From Phycisphaerales bacterium (GTDB lineage: Bacteria; Planctomycetota; Phycisphaerae; Phycisphaerales; UBA1924): DNA of 64,000 nucleotides. Shown one piece after another: positions 25,638-35,565 of this stretch. Every line of letters begins with the position of its first letter. Within the stretch, counting starts at the first letter, position 1. The notes below the pieces were generated by a model. That model was not told the DNA's origin. It made no database searches and saw nothing but the letters and a program-made list of their open reading frames with translations. The position numbers were made by a program, and so were the translations under genes. The stretch covers positions 474,178 through 538,177 of the forward strand of contig JAJDDC010000040.1 of assembly GCA_029260515.1 (NCBI GenBank). Reading direction: 5' to 3'.

Positions 25638-26900
25638 ATGCCAAAGGCGATCGTCTTCGATGACGGACGGGGCGAGCTGAGCCCGCTCAACGACCTGCGC
25701 CCGAGCTTCGACATCCGCACCGGCGCGCTGACCACGCTCGAACGCCTCCGCCGCTCGCTCGACCTGGAGGTCATCGGGCTCTACGTCCACGCCGACCACA
25801 TCGCCCTCGCCCGCGAGCGCCACGACGAGCCGATCAACGAGCAGATCGAGGGCGACCCCGACGAGCCGGTCGTCGCGATCAACGGGCGGTGCGCCCTGCC
25901 GCTGGACGCCTTCGCCGAGATCGAGACGGGGCAGGTGTTCGTCGAGAAGTCGTCGGGCGATCTGGTCGCCGCGGCACTCATGCTCGACGAGATGCGCGAG
26001 TTCCTCGGCGGCGGCACGCCCTCCATGGAATCGGTCGAGATCGAGGACGACGTCCTCATCGCCCGCCCCTGGCACTTCCGGCGCGTCCGCGACCAGGCGA
26101 TCGCGATCGACATGATGCTCGTGCTGGGCGAGCAGGACGAGAGCGAGGACACAGTCCCCGAGGGCGTGCTGTGCCTGGGCGAGCACCGGATCCTCATCGA
26201 CCCGGAGGCGGAGGTGTACCGGGGGGTGGTGCTCAACGCCGAGCACGGCCCGATCGTCATCGGGGCGAACGCGACCGTCCGCCCGCTGGCGGTCATCAAC
26301 GGCCCCGCCCTCATCGGCCGCGGCTGCACCGTCTTCGAGCACGCGAACATCAAGCCCAACACAGCCATCGGCCCGGTCTGCAAGGTCGCCGGCGAGGTCG
26401 GCGGGTGCGTCTTCCAGGGCTACGCCAACAAGAGCCACGAGGGGCACCTGGGCGACAGCTGGATCGGCGAGTGGGCCAACCTGGGCGCCGGCACGACCAA
26501 CTCGAACCTGCTCAACACCTACACCGAGGTCGTCGCGAGGGCGACGCCGGACGCCAAGCACGAGCGGACGGGGCAGACGTTCCTGGGCGCGATCGTCGGC
26601 GACCACGTCAAGACCGCGATCTGCACCCGCCTGATGACCGGCGCCATCCTGCACACGGGCGTGATGTACGCGGCGAGCGCGCCCGCGTCGGGCACGATCG
26701 GCGCCTTCTCGTGGGTGACCGACGAGGGGAGCAAGCCCTTCCGCCTGGGCAAGTTCGTCGAGATCGCGATGCAGGTCATGGGCCGGCGGGGCGTCGATCA
26801 GACCCAGGCCTACGCCCGCCACCTGACCGTGCTGCACGAGCGCGCGACGGGGGAGGGGGCGCCGGTGAGCTGGCCGGGGAAGCCGGCTCCGAACGCGTGA
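25638..26900 (+). CDS. Alternative GlmU-type sugar nucleotidyltransferase/acetyltransferase
   Basis: A 420-residue protein of the GlmU-like family found in Bacteroidetes and planctomycetes, proposed to make UDP-N-acetylglucosamine. The N-terminus MPKAIVFDDGRGELSPLNDLRPSFDIRTGALTTLERL fits this group; it lacks the classical LAAGxGTRM loop of GlmU and has the PL..LRP..D.R.G pattern instead. Residues about 190-360 form a left-handed beta helix with hexapeptide repeats (GPIVIGANATVRPLAVINGPALIGRGCTVFEHANIKPNTAIG). GDSWIGEWANLGAGTTNSNL is the conserved acetyltransferase-type segment. Substrate specificity is inferred, not shown. Confidence 0.85.
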   Translation: MPKAIVFDDGRGELSPLNDLRPSFDIRTGALTTLERLRRSLDLEVIGLYVHADHIALARERHDEPINEQIEGDPDEPVVAINGRCALPLDAFAEIETGQVFVEKSSGDLVAAALMLDEMREFLGGGTPSMESVEIEDDVLIARPWHFRRVRDQAIAIDMMLVLGEQDESEDTVPEGVLCLGEHRILIDPEAEVYRGVVLNAEHGPIVIGANATVRPLAVINGPALIGRGCTVFEHANIKPNTAIGPVCKVAGEVGGCVFQGYANKSHEGHLGDSWIGEWANLGAGTTNSNLLNTYTEVVARATPDAKHERTGQTFLGAIVGDHVKTAICTRLMTGAILHTGVMYAASAPASGTIGAFSWVTDEGSKPFRLGKFVEIAMQVMGRRGVDQTQAYARHLTVLHERATGEGAPVSWPGKPAPNA

Positions 26901-26906
26901 GTTGCG

Positions 26907-27284
26907 ATGACTCCTGTCAAGAAACAGATCTGCAAGATCGTATTCCTCTCCTTGCTGATTCTCGTATTCGCTGCGGCGATGCTCTACTCGCTCAACATGA
27001 CTGTTTTTTTCATGTGGGCATCTGACACGCCGCCGTATGACAATCGAGACACGCTGGCGAGATGGGCAGACATCTGGTTCGGCGGTTGTGGCCTCTCATT
27101 CCTGCTGATTGGTCTATGTGTCTGGCGGCTCGTCGTCGCAATCATCTCGCTTGTACGCCTGACGAGTCCGGGGATCTGTCGCTCCTGCGGATACGATCTC
27201 AACGGTGCATCTGACCGATGCCCGGAGTGTGGCGCTCGGCTCGGCGCCCACGAGTCGCCTCGGCACGTATCTTCTGATGCCTAA
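26907..27284 (+). CDS. Two-TM protein with C-terminal zinc ribbon
   Basis: A 125-residue protein with TM helices at about 10-31 and 56-84 and a C-terminal CRSCGYDLNGASDRCPECG zinc ribbon on the presumed cytoplasmic side. This C..CGYDL.G....CPECG motif is widespread in planctomycetes as a short tail on membrane proteins of unknown role. It starts 6 nt after the GlmU-like gene. The coding sequence is visibly less GC-rich than its neighbours (for example attcctctccttgctgattc), suggesting relaxed selection or recent arrival. Confidence 0.75.
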   Translation: MTPVKKQICKIVFLSLLILVFAAAMLYSLNMTVFFMWASDTPPYDNRDTLARWADIWFGGCGLSFLLIGLCVWRLVVAIISLVRLTSPGICRSCGYDLNGASDRCPECGARLGAHESPRHVSSDA

Positions 27285-27312
27285 TGCCTGATCCCCGATG
27301 CCTTCTTCCCCC

Positions 27313-30240
27313 ATGAAAACCCTTTACCTCATCGACGGCTACGCCCAGTTCTTCCGCGCCTACCACGCCATCCGCACGCCCATGACCAGCCCGGTCACCA
27401 AAGAACCCACCAATATGACCTTCGGGTTCGTCGGCATGCTCCTCAAGCTCCTCCGCGGCGAGGGCAAGGTCGGCGGCGCGCCCGACTACATCGCCCTCGC
27501 CCTCGACGTCGGGGGCGACCAGGCCACGTTCCGCTCGGCCCTGTTCCCCGAGTACAAGGCGACGCGCCCGCCCGCGCCCGAGGACCTATTTCCCCAGGTC
27601 GAGCGGGCGCTGGCGTTGCTCGCCGAGATCGGTGTGCCCGTCATCGGCTGCCCCGGCTTCGAGGCCGACGACGTCATCGCGACCATCGCCAGCACGTTCT
27701 CAGAGAAGCACCCCGACGTCCGCGTCCGCATCATCTCCAAGGACAAGGACCTCAAGCAGCTCCTCGGCGAGGGGACACCCCCAACCGAGATGTACGACAT
27801 CCACACCGACGAGATCATCGACGCCGCCAAGCTCAAGGCGGACACGGGCCTGGATCCATCGCAGGTCATCGACATGCTCACGCTGATGGGCGACACGTCG
27901 GACAACATCCCCGGCGTCGAGGGGATCGGGCCCAAGACCGCCGCCCAGCTGATCGCCGAGTTCGGCACGCTCGACGCGGTCCTCGCAGAGGCCCGGGCCG
28001 ACAAGCCACCCAAGGAGTGGAAGATCAAGGGCAAGCGGCGCGAGAAGATCCTGGAGGCTGCCGACCGCCTGCCCCTGTCGCGGACGCTCATCGAGTTGCG
28101 CCACGACGTGCCCATCGACCTGGACCTCACGAAGGCCTCGGTCGCGTCGTTCAAGATCGAGAAGCTCGCGCCGATCCTCAAGGAACTCGGGTTCAACAGG
28201 TACCAGGACGACCTCAAGGCGCTGCTCGGGCAGGCGGTCGAGACACCGGAACAGCCCAGGCGCAAATCGAATGCCCAGCGATCAGAATCCCTGGGCTTTG
28301 GAGGACTGTTCGACCAGGCGGAAACCACGACACGCGAGGTCGATGGCGACTACGCGTGCGTCCGAACACGTGAAGAACTCGACAAGGTCGTCCGGGCGCT
28401 CGGGAAAGCCAAACTCGTCGCGATCGACACCGAAACCACATCGATCCGCCCGATGCGTGCCGACCTGTGCGGCATCTCCCTGAGCGTCGAGGCCGGCAAG
28501 GCCTGGTACATCCCCGTCCGGGCGCCGGAGGGCGAAGAGCACCTTGACGAGAAAACCGTGCTTGATGCGCTGGGCCCGATCATCGAGGACGCGGGTGTCC
28601 CCAAGGCGGGGCACAACCTCAAGTACGACATGCTCGTGCTGCGTCGCGCGGGCGTCGAGCTGCGTGGCTTCGTCCCCAACGACGCCAAGTCGCCCGCGGG
28701 CGACTCGATGGTCGCCAGCTACGTCGTGGACGCGTCGCGCTCCAGCCACTCGCTCGACGCGCTGTCGCTCGCCCTGCTCGGACGCGAGAACATCTCCATC
28801 AAGGAACTCATCGGGACGGGCAAGAAGCAGAAACGCTTCGACGAGGTCCCGCTGAGCCAGGCGGCGCCCTACGCCGCCGAGGACGCGGACGCGACGCTCC
28901 AACTCATGCAGACGATGGCGCCCGCGCTCAAGAACATGAAACTCGACGGGCTGTTCCGCGATCTGGAGATGCCGCTGGTCGAGGTGCTCGCCGAGCTGGA
29001 GTGGAACGGCATCCGCGTCGATCCCGACGAGCTCGACCGCCAGCGTGAGAAGCTCCAGGAACGCATCGAGGACCTCAAACGCCGGATATCCGACGCCGCC
29101 TACGAGACCTGCGGGCGCGGCTTCGAGCCCGACTCGCCCAAGCAGCTGTCCACGATCCTGTTCAACAAGCCCGACGACGCCGAGCCCGGGCTGGGCATCA
29201 AGCCCGTCCGCAAGACCAAGACCGGCTACTCGACCGACGCCGAGGTGCTCGAGAAGATCGCCCAGGACCCGGGCGTCGAGAGCGAGATCCCGAGCCTGAT
29301 CCTGGAGTACCGCCAGCTGACCAAGCTGGTCGGGACGTACCTGGTCGCGCTGCGCAGCGAGATCCACGACGCGGACGGCAGGATCCACGCGAGCTTCAAC
29401 CAGACGGTCGCCGCCACCGGGCGCTTGTCGAGTTCGGACCCGAACCTGCAGAACATCCCGATCCGGACCGACATCGGGCGGGACATCCGAAAGGCCTTCG
29501 TCGCCGACGAGGGGCACGTGCTGATCACGGCGGACTACTCGCAGATCGAGCTGCGCCTGCTCGCACATCTCTCGAAGGACCCGGCCCTGACCGAGGCGTT
29601 CCACCAGGGCGAGGACATCCACACCGCGGTCGCCGCCCAGATCCACGCTGTCGCCCCCGCGGACGTCACACGCGAGCAGCGCAACGGCGCCAAAATGGTC
29701 AACTTCGGCATCATCTACGGCGTCACCCCCTTCGGCCTGGCCCGGCGCCTGGGCGTCTCCAACACCGAGGCGGGCGAGATCATCGACGGCTACAAGCGCC
29801 GCTTCGCGGGCATCACCACGTTCCTGCAAGAGTGCGTCGAGCAGGCCCGCACGCTCGGGTACGTCGAGACGATGATGGGTCGCCGGCGCCCGATCCTGGA
29901 CATCGACTCGAACATCCCCGCCCGCCGATCGCTGGGCGAGCGGATGGCGATCAACTCCGTCGTCCAGGGCAGCGCCGCGGACATGATCAAGATCGCGATG
30001 GTGGACCTGCACCATCGCCTGAGCCCGCACGCCGCCCAGTGGCGCAAGGGCGCCCCGCCCGAGATCGAGGGCGTGCGGATGCTCCTGCAGATCCACGACG
30101 AGCTGGTTTTCGAGGCGCCCGCGCCGATCGCCGAGCAAACCCGAGCCCTGGTCGTGCAGCGCATGGAGGCGGCGATGGACCTGAGCGTCCCGCTCATCGT
30201 CGAGTCCGCGGTTGGCGGGAGCTGGTACGAGGGCAAGTGA
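27313..30240 (+). CDS. polA: DNA polymerase I
   Basis: Repair and Okazaki-fragment processing polymerase of 975 residues. The 5'-3' exonuclease domain (about 1-310) begins MKTLYLIDGYAQFFRAYHAI and contains the helix-hairpin-helix GVEGIGPKTAAQLI. The 3'-5' exonuclease domain (about 345-560) keeps the DTETTS motif and GHNLKYDMLVLR, so proofreading is probably active. The polymerase domain shows RLSSSDPNLQNIPIRT (A-related motif), ITADYSQIELRLLAHLS (motif A), the O-helix RNGAKMVNFGIIYG, and LLQIHDELVFE (motif C). The start is taken as ATG 27313; ATG 27298 would add five residues. Confidence 0.97.
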   Translation: MKTLYLIDGYAQFFRAYHAIRTPMTSPVTKEPTNMTFGFVGMLLKLLRGEGKVGGAPDYIALALDVGGDQATFRSALFPEYKATRPPAPEDLFPQVERALALLAEIGVPVIGCPGFEADDVIATIASTFSEKHPDVRVRIISKDKDLKQLLGEGTPPTEMYDIHTDEIIDAAKLKADTGLDPSQVIDMLTLMGDTSDNIPGVEGIGPKTAAQLIAEFGTLDAVLAEARADKPPKEWKIKGKRREKILEAADRLPLSRTLIELRHDVPIDLDLTKASVASFKIEKLAPILKELGFNRYQDDLKALLGQAVETPEQPRRKSNAQRSESLGFGGLFDQAETTTREVDGDYACVRTREELDKVVRALGKAKLVAIDTETTSIRPMRADLCGISLSVEAGKAWYIPVRAPEGEEHLDEKTVLDALGPIIEDAGVPKAGHNLKYDMLVLRRAGVELRGFVPNDAKSPAGDSMVASYVVDASRSSHSLDALSLALLGRENISIKELIGTGKKQKRFDEVPLSQAAPYAAEDADATLQLMQTMAPALKNMKLDGLFRDLEMPLVEVLAELEWNGIRVDPDELDRQREKLQERIEDLKRRISDAAYETCGRGFEPDSPKQLSTILFNKPDDAEPGLGIKPVRKTKTGYSTDAEVLEKIAQDPGVESEIPSLILEYRQLTKLVGTYLVALRSEIHDADGRIHASFNQTVAATGRLSSSDPNLQNIPIRTDIGRDIRKAFVADEGHVLITADYSQIELRLLAHLSKDPALTEAFHQGEDIHTAVAAQIHAVAPADVTREQRNGAKMVNFGIIYGVTPFGLARRLGVSNTEAGEIIDGYKRRFAGITTFLQECVEQARTLGYVETMMGRRRPILDIDSNIPARRSLGERMAINSVVQGSAADMIKIAMVDLHHRLSPHAAQWRKGAPPEIEGVRMLLQIHDELVFEAPAPIAEQTRALVVQRMEAAMDLSVPLIVESAVGGSWYEGK

Positions 30241-30262
30241 TCGAGAACGCCCCACGCCCCGA

Positions 30263-30274
30263 TATGATCCGGGC
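30263..30274 (+). promoter_or_regulatory. Leaderless-type promoter of the amidohydrolase gene
   Basis: TATGAT (30263-30268), 6 nt, then ATG 30275; no Shine-Dalgarno. This -10 is close to the TATAAT consensus. Confidence 0.55.
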
Positions 30275-32017
30275 ATGAACACACTCGCATCACTCGGGCT
30301 CGCATTCGCCGTCCTCGCCCTGGGCCTCCGGGCCGCGCCCGCCCAGACCGGGCGGCGTGTGTACATGAACGCCCGGATCTACACCGCCAGCGACGCCTCG
30401 CCCACGGCCGAGGCGATGGCCATCGAGGACGGGCGGATCGTCGGCGTCGGCTCGAAGAAGGACGTCCTGCCCTACATCGACGAGGGCGTCGAGATCGTGG
30501 ACCTGCAGGGCGCCGTCGTCCTCCCCGGGCTTATCGACGCGCACGCGCATATGGCGGGCCTGGGCCAGACCGAGGTCGGCGTGATCGATCTGTCCTCGAC
30601 ACAGAGCTACGAGGAAGTGATCGAGCATGTGCGCGCACGGGCGGCCACTGTTGCACGTGGAACATGGATCCTCGGGCGGGGCTGGGACCACGAGCGCTGG
30701 CCCAGCGGCGAGCTGCCCAACCACCGCCTTCTCTCCGACGCCGCGCCCGAGCACCCGGTCTGGCTCTCGCGCGTGGACGGGCACGCGGCCCTCGCGAACG
30801 ACGCCGCGATGCGGGCCGCTGGCATCGACGATTCCACCGACTCGCCCGAGGGCGGGGAGATCCTCCGCGACGACGCCGGGGATGCGACGGGGATATTCGT
30901 GGACAACGCCCAGCCGCTGATCGAGGGCGCCGTGCCCGCGGGCGCGCGGGGCGAGGACGAGGAGCTGATCCTGGCGGCCCAGCGGATGTGCCTGTCCGTC
31001 GGGCTCACGGGCGTGCACGACATGGGCGTCTCGCCCGCGACGATAGAGGTGTTCAAGGCGCTGGCCGCGGACGGGCGCCTGAAGACGCGGATGTACCTGC
31101 TCGTGCACGGCCGGCTCGCGGGCGAGTACTTCCGCGAGCACGGGATCTACGTCACCGACCGCGTGACGGTCCGGGCGTGCAAGCTGTACATGGATGGGGC
31201 GCTGGGCTCGCGGGGGGCGTGGATGCTCGAGCCGTACGCCGACCGGGCGGTCGATCGCGACGGCGAGCCGTACGTCGGCCTCACGCTCGTGGACCCGCTG
31301 TACGTGGACAGGGTCGCCAAGGACGGAGTACAGAACGGCTACCAGGTCTGCACGCACGCGATCGGGGACCGGGCCAACCGGCGGGTGCTCGACGCGTACG
31401 AGTTCGCACAGGCCGTCGCGGTCCCGTCCAGCGCCGAGCAGCGCGAAGTACCGGACGGCCAGCCCCTGGCCAGCGGCCTGCTGCACGCGCGGAACAACCG
31501 CTTCCGGATCGAGCACGCCCAGGTCATCGACCCGGCCGACATCCCCCGCTTCGAGGCACTGAGCGTCCTGCCCTCGATGCAGCAGACGCACTGCACGACC
31601 GACATGCGCTGGATCGAGGAGCGGATCGGGCCCGAACGCCTCGCCGGCGCGTACGCGTGGCGGTCGCTGATCGACTCGGGCGTGCCGATCGCCGGCGGCA
31701 GCGACTTCCCGGTCGAGAGCCACAACCCGTTCCTCGGGATCTACGCGGCGGTCACGCGCCAGGACCTGGAGGGCCACCCCGAGGGCGGGTGGACGCCCGG
31801 CGAGCGAATGACGCGGGCCGAGGCGCTCAAGAGCTTCACCATCTGGGCGGCGTACGCGGCGTTCGAGGAGGACGAGAAGGGGACGCTCGAGGCGGGCAAG
31901 CTGGCCGACTTCATCGTCATCGACCGCGACATCATGACATGCGAGGCGGGCGCGATCCCGGGGACGAAGGTGCTGCAGACGGTGATCGGGGGGGAGACGG
32001 TGTACGGGGGGGAGTGA
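30275..32017 (+). CDS. Exported YtcJ-type amidohydrolase
   Basis: A 580-residue metal-dependent hydrolase of the amidohydrolase superfamily, YtcJ/NfdA-like subgroup (Amidohydro_3). A signal peptide is apparent (MNTLASLGLAFAVLALGLRAAPAQ), so the enzyme is likely periplasmic. Metal-binding motif HAHMAG follows VVLPGLIDA. Further typical blocks are DGALGSRGAWMLEPY, THAIGDRANR, RIEHAQVI and GGSDFPVESHNPF, supplying the remaining metal ligands and the catalytic aspartate. The substrate is unknown; related proteins act on formamides or N-acyl compounds. The next gene starts directly at its stop codon. Confidence 0.88.
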   Translation: MNTLASLGLAFAVLALGLRAAPAQTGRRVYMNARIYTASDASPTAEAMAIEDGRIVGVGSKKDVLPYIDEGVEIVDLQGAVVLPGLIDAHAHMAGLGQTEVGVIDLSSTQSYEEVIEHVRARAATVARGTWILGRGWDHERWPSGELPNHRLLSDAAPEHPVWLSRVDGHAALANDAAMRAAGIDDSTDSPEGGEILRDDAGDATGIFVDNAQPLIEGAVPAGARGEDEELILAAQRMCLSVGLTGVHDMGVSPATIEVFKALAADGRLKTRMYLLVHGRLAGEYFREHGIYVTDRVTVRACKLYMDGALGSRGAWMLEPYADRAVDRDGEPYVGLTLVDPLYVDRVAKDGVQNGYQVCTHAIGDRANRRVLDAYEFAQAVAVPSSAEQREVPDGQPLASGLLHARNNRFRIEHAQVIDPADIPRFEALSVLPSMQQTHCTTDMRWIEERIGPERLAGAYAWRSLIDSGVPIAGGSDFPVESHNPFLGIYAAVTRQDLEGHPEGGWTPGERMTRAEALKSFTIWAAYAAFEEDEKGTLEAGKLADFIVIDRDIMTCEAGAIPGTKVLQTVIGGETVYGGE

Positions 32018-32887
32018 GTGAATCCCGAGAGGATCAGGACACTCCACGACGACGTCGAGATCCCGCCCGCCGAGCCGGCGCGGGTTCGTGACCCGCACCG
32101 GGCGCTGCGTGTCTGGTCGTGGGTGGTGCTGGCAGGGGCGCCCCTGTGCACGCTGCTGCTCTTCAACGATCTGCTCTGGCTGCCCAACGGCGCGCACAAC
32201 GACTTCTCGTCGGCCGCCGCGCTGCGCGATTCGATCGTGCTCGGGAAACCCAACACGGTCCGCAACGGCGCCCACTCGGCCTCGATGGGCATCGCCTGGC
32301 CCAACCTCTACGTCGTGGCGTGGGAGGACGACGACGGATGGCACGCGGCCGGGTCGAACGAGAGCGCGTACCAGGACCACTTCCGCAACGGCACGCCGCC
32401 CGTGCCCTGGACACAGGGCGGGGACGTGATGATCTGGATGCCCGAGCCGGGCTCGCGCGTCGGGCTCTGGGCCATCACCTGGAAGATCGATCCGTACCTG
32501 CAGGCGATGGACCCGGCGACCGCGTTGCTCAACACGGCGACGCTGCCCCCCAAGGCGATGGTCCAGATCCGGGCGGCGCTGGTCCGGATCGGGGGGGCCC
32601 GGGCGGGGACGGACTTCGATCGGGCCGGGGCGTTCATGGGGTTCACCATGGCCAGGCGCCTCGTGCCCCTGGGCCTGGCGCACAACGTGCTCGCCCTGGC
32701 GATGCTCGTCGGCGCGATCGTCGGCTGGGCCCTCTGGCCCTGGACACTGCGCCGGTACCGTCGTTTCCGGCGGGGCCTGTGCCTTGCGTGCGCGTACTCG
32801 CTCGACGGCGTCTCGATGCCGCGCTGCCCCGAGTGCGGCAGGGCGTTCAGAAGGTCGGCGGCCTATCCCCGGCCCGCCGCGAGATAG
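32018..32887 (+). CDS. Membrane protein with C-terminal zinc ribbon
   Basis: A 289-residue protein with TM helices at about 32-50 and 215-240, and an extracytoplasmic region of about 160 residues between them. It ends in CLACAYSLDGVSMPRCPECG, a variant of the planctomycete zinc ribbon in which the usual CGYDL is CAYSL. GTG 32018 begins immediately after the amidohydrolase TGA, and this junction suggests co-expression. No enzyme motif is seen in the loop. Function unknown. Confidence 0.75.
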   Translation: MNPERIRTLHDDVEIPPAEPARVRDPHRALRVWSWVVLAGAPLCTLLLFNDLLWLPNGAHNDFSSAAALRDSIVLGKPNTVRNGAHSASMGIAWPNLYVVAWEDDDGWHAAGSNESAYQDHFRNGTPPVPWTQGGDVMIWMPEPGSRVGLWAITWKIDPYLQAMDPATALLNTATLPPKAMVQIRAALVRIGGARAGTDFDRAGAFMGFTMARRLVPLGLAHNVLALAMLVGAIVGWALWPWTLRRYRRFRRGLCLACAYSLDGVSMPRCPECGRAFRRSAAYPRPAAR

Positions 32888-32897
32888 ACTCACGCCC
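32885..32897 (+). promoter_or_regulatory. Leaderless-type promoter of prmC
   Basis: TAGACT (32885-32890) overlaps the stop of the preceding gene; 7 nt later comes GTG 32898. No Shine-Dalgarno. Confidence 0.5.
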
Positions 32898-33827
32898 GTG
32901 ACCACGACGCCCAAAGCCCAGGCCTGGACGACGCGCCGTCTGCTCACCTGGATCGGCTCGGCCCTCGGCGAGAAGGACATCGACTCGCCCCGGCTTTGCG
33001 CCGAGATGCTCGTCGCCCACGTGCTCGGGTGCGAGCGGCTGAAGCTGTACATGGACCCCGACCGCCCGGCCAGCCCGCTTGAGCGCGACCAGCTCCGCGG
33101 ACTCGTCAAGCGGGCGCTGGCCCACGAGCCCATCCAGTACCTCGTCGGCGAGGCGTGGTTCTTCGGCCTGCCCATGCACGTAGACAAGCGCGTGCTCATC
33201 CCACGCCCGTGCACGCAGCTGATCGTGCAGTCGGTGGTCGATCACTCGCGGTCTACCCCCGGCTTCGGCGGGCACCACGACGGGGACGGCATCCTGATCG
33301 CCGACGTGTGCACCGGGTCGGGCGCGATCGCGGTCGCGCTGGCCAGGCAGCTGCCCGGGGCGCGGATCGTCGCGACGGACATCTCGGGCGAGGCGCTGGA
33401 GGTCGCGCGCACGAACGCGGCGCGTCACGGCGTCGAGACGCGGATCGAGTTTCTGCACGGCGACCTGCTCGCCCCCCTGGGCGAGCACCCCGCGACCCGC
33501 GGGGCGGGCAGCCTGCACTACCTGGTGTCCAACCCGCCCTACATCCCCGACGACGAGTGGGACGCGGTGGCGCCGAACGTCCGCGAGCACGAGCCCACGC
33601 TGGCGCTGCGTGGCGGGGCCGACGGGATGGACCTTGTCCGCCCGATCCTCGAGAAAGGGGCACGGCTGGTGCGCACGGGGGGCCTGGTGCTCGTCGAGGT
33701 CGCCGACTCGCGTGCGCGCGAGGCGGCGCGGATCGGCGAGGGGGTCGATGGGCTGACCCGGGTCGAGGTCCGCAAGGACCAGGAGGGCCTGGACCGGATG
33801 ATCCGGGCGGTCCGCGCGGGCGGGTGA
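32898..33827 (+). CDS. prmC: Peptide chain release factor N5-glutamine methyltransferase
   Basis: Methylates the GGQ glutamine of release factors RF1/RF2. The protein has 309 residues. The N-terminal helical domain reads LLTWIGSALGEKDIDSPRLCAEMLVAHVLG. The linker has PIQYLVGEAWFFGLPMHVDKRVLIPRPCTQ, matching the PrmC 'P.QY..G...F.......V..VLIPRP.T' block. The SAM-binding motif is VCTGSGAIAVALA and the substrate-binding motif is NPPYIPDDE. The start is GTG 32898, 11 nt after the previous gene, favoured by the TAGACT hexamer. No prfA is adjacent here. Confidence 0.95.
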   Translation: MTTTPKAQAWTTRRLLTWIGSALGEKDIDSPRLCAEMLVAHVLGCERLKLYMDPDRPASPLERDQLRGLVKRALAHEPIQYLVGEAWFFGLPMHVDKRVLIPRPCTQLIVQSVVDHSRSTPGFGGHHDGDGILIADVCTGSGAIAVALARQLPGARIVATDISGEALEVARTNAARHGVETRIEFLHGDLLAPLGEHPATRGAGSLHYLVSNPPYIPDDEWDAVAPNVREHEPTLALRGGADGMDLVRPILEKGARLVRTGGLVLVEVADSRAREAARIGEGVDGLTRVEVRKDQEGLDRMIRAVRAGG

Positions 33828-33864
33828 TCTGTCTGGGGTTGTTGGCGGGAGGGCGGCGGGCGCG

Positions 33865-35565
33865 TCAGGCGTCGGCGTCCGGGGGCGCGGTCAGGGCTTT
33901 ACGGACCTGGGTAATCAGCGCCTCGATCTCGAAGGGCTTGAAGAGGACGCTCTGGAGGCCCTCCTGGCTGGCGCGGACGATGGAGTGGTGCGGGTCGTAG
34001 CCGAACCCGGTCATGAGTATGACGCGCGAGGATGGCGTGAGCTTGCGCGCGGCGCTGAAGACCTCGTAGCCGTTGCGGTCTGGCATCTGGATATCCGAGA
34101 CGATGAGGTCGAAGGGCGGCTCGTCGCCGTTGGCGACGCGTTCGAGGGCGGTGATGGCGTCGGAGCCGCGTTCGACGACCTCGACCGTGGCGCCGCGGTG
34201 GGCGAGGATCTCGCCGATGACCTTGCGGACCTTGGCGGCGTCGTCGGCGATGAGCACGCGCTTGCCCACCAGCGCGGGGTCCTTCTCGCGCTGGAGCATC
34301 GCGCGGTCCACGCCCAGGAGCGTCTGGGGGCCCGATGCGACGTCGCGCATGCGGCTTCGGATCGATTCGACGTCGGACATGATCTGGGCGATGTGCTCGG
34401 AAGCCTCGGGGTCGTGGGCGATCGACTTGAGCCAGCCCACCTCCGAGGCGATGTCGTCGAGGGGGTCGCTCAGCTCGCCCTCGAACCGCCCCGAGACGTC
34501 CAGGTTCGTCGTGGACCGCTCGGCGACGAGCAGGTCGAGCATGTGGAGCGCCAGGGCGATATGTCGGGCGAAGATCTCGACGAACTGGCGGTCCTCGTCG
34601 GTGAACGCGTGGGGCTTGGACGACTCGATGTCCATGACACCGATGATCTTGTCCTGCAGGCGCAGGGGGACGGTCAGGCTCGAGCGGGCGCCCGAGAGGC
34701 CCGGGAGGAATCGCTCGTCGCTCGTCGCGTCGTGGCAGATGTAGCTCGCGCCCGTCTTGGCGACGTAGCCCGAGATTCCCGATCCCTCGGACTCGAGGTA
34801 CAGGTCCAGGTCCTGGATCTCTTCGGGAAGGCCCGAGGCGACGATCAGCTCGAGCTTGCGTCGGCGCTCGTCGATGAGGAAGACCGCGAAGTGGTCGTAG
34901 TGCAGGATCTCGCGTGTCGAGGTGACGATCTTTTCTTCGAGCAGCTGGAGGCGTTCGTAGGCGTTGAGCTTGCGGAGCTGGTCGGTGTCGAGGCGGACGA
35001 GCTCGTAGCCTGCCCGGTCGATCGCGTCCATCTTGCGCTGCGAACGCCGGACGTCGGAGACGTCGCGGACGATGACCGCGACGCTCTCGAGCGTGCGCCG
35101 GGAGGCGACTTTCTCGTCGGGCTTGGCGACGGGCGTGACGTACACGTCGAAATCCCGCTTGGTCTCGTCGCAGGTGACCGCGAACTTGCACGAGAGCAAG
35201 CCGGCTGTCTCGAGCCCCTGGGCGAGGGACGCGCGGAGGTGGTCGGCCGCCTCGCGGCAGAGCCCCTCGACCCGGGCGCGGCATGTCGGCGACAGCGACC
35301 GGAAGTACTCGTTGGACCAGAGGATCTTGCCCTCGGGCGAGCCGAGGCAGATACCTTCCGATAAACATCGCAGCAGTGTGCGGGCGTGGTTGGAGTCGGC
35401 GAGGTCGAGGCTGTCGGGGGAGCCGGGCTCCGGGGCCAGCTCGATGCGATACCCGTCGCCCAAACGGGCCCTGAGACGCTCGGCGTCGGCCGGCGTCCCG
35501 TCTACGAGAAGGAGCCTGGGGCGGGGACGTGTCATCGTCACCGGGCGCCCTTTGCGCTCATTCAT
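33865..35565 (-). CDS. PAS-GAF-receiver signalling protein
   Basis: A 566-residue cytoplasmic signalling protein. The N-terminus (LLLVDGTPADAERLRARLGD) looks like a short remnant of a receiver. A PAS domain follows (LRCLSEGICLGSPEGKILWSNEYFRSL...), then a GAF domain (about 205-345, ILHYDHFAVFLIDERRRKLELIVASGLPEE through GVMDIESSKPHAF). The C-terminal receiver has acidic residues in VLIADDAAKV, phosphoacceptor Asp491 in LIVSDIQMPDRNGY, and Lys in VLFKPFE. There is no kinase or DNA-binding domain. ATG 35565 is chosen (GGAG 9 nt upstream), but ATG 35535 (MTRPRPRLLLVDG) is a serious alternative, because TAGACT at 35573-35568 would place transcription start near 35561. Confidence 0.87.
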   Translation of the reverse strand: MNERKGRPVTMTRPRPRLLLVDGTPADAERLRARLGDGYRIELAPEPGSPDSLDLADSNHARTLLRCLSEGICLGSPEGKILWSNEYFRSLSPTCRARVEGLCREAADHLRASLAQGLETAGLLSCKFAVTCDETKRDFDVYVTPVAKPDEKVASRRTLESVAVIVRDVSDVRRSQRKMDAIDRAGYELVRLDTDQLRKLNAYERLQLLEEKIVTSTREILHYDHFAVFLIDERRRKLELIVASGLPEEIQDLDLYLESEGSGISGYVAKTGASYICHDATSDERFLPGLSGARSSLTVPLRLQDKIIGVMDIESSKPHAFTDEDRQFVEIFARHIALALHMLDLLVAERSTTNLDVSGRFEGELSDPLDDIASEVGWLKSIAHDPEASEHIAQIMSDVESIRSRMRDVASGPQTLLGVDRAMLQREKDPALVGKRVLIADDAAKVRKVIGEILAHRGATVEVVERGSDAITALERVANGDEPPFDLIVSDIQMPDRNGYEVFSAARKLTPSSRVILMTGFGYDPHHSIVRASQEGLQSVLFKPFEIEALITQVRKALTAPPDADA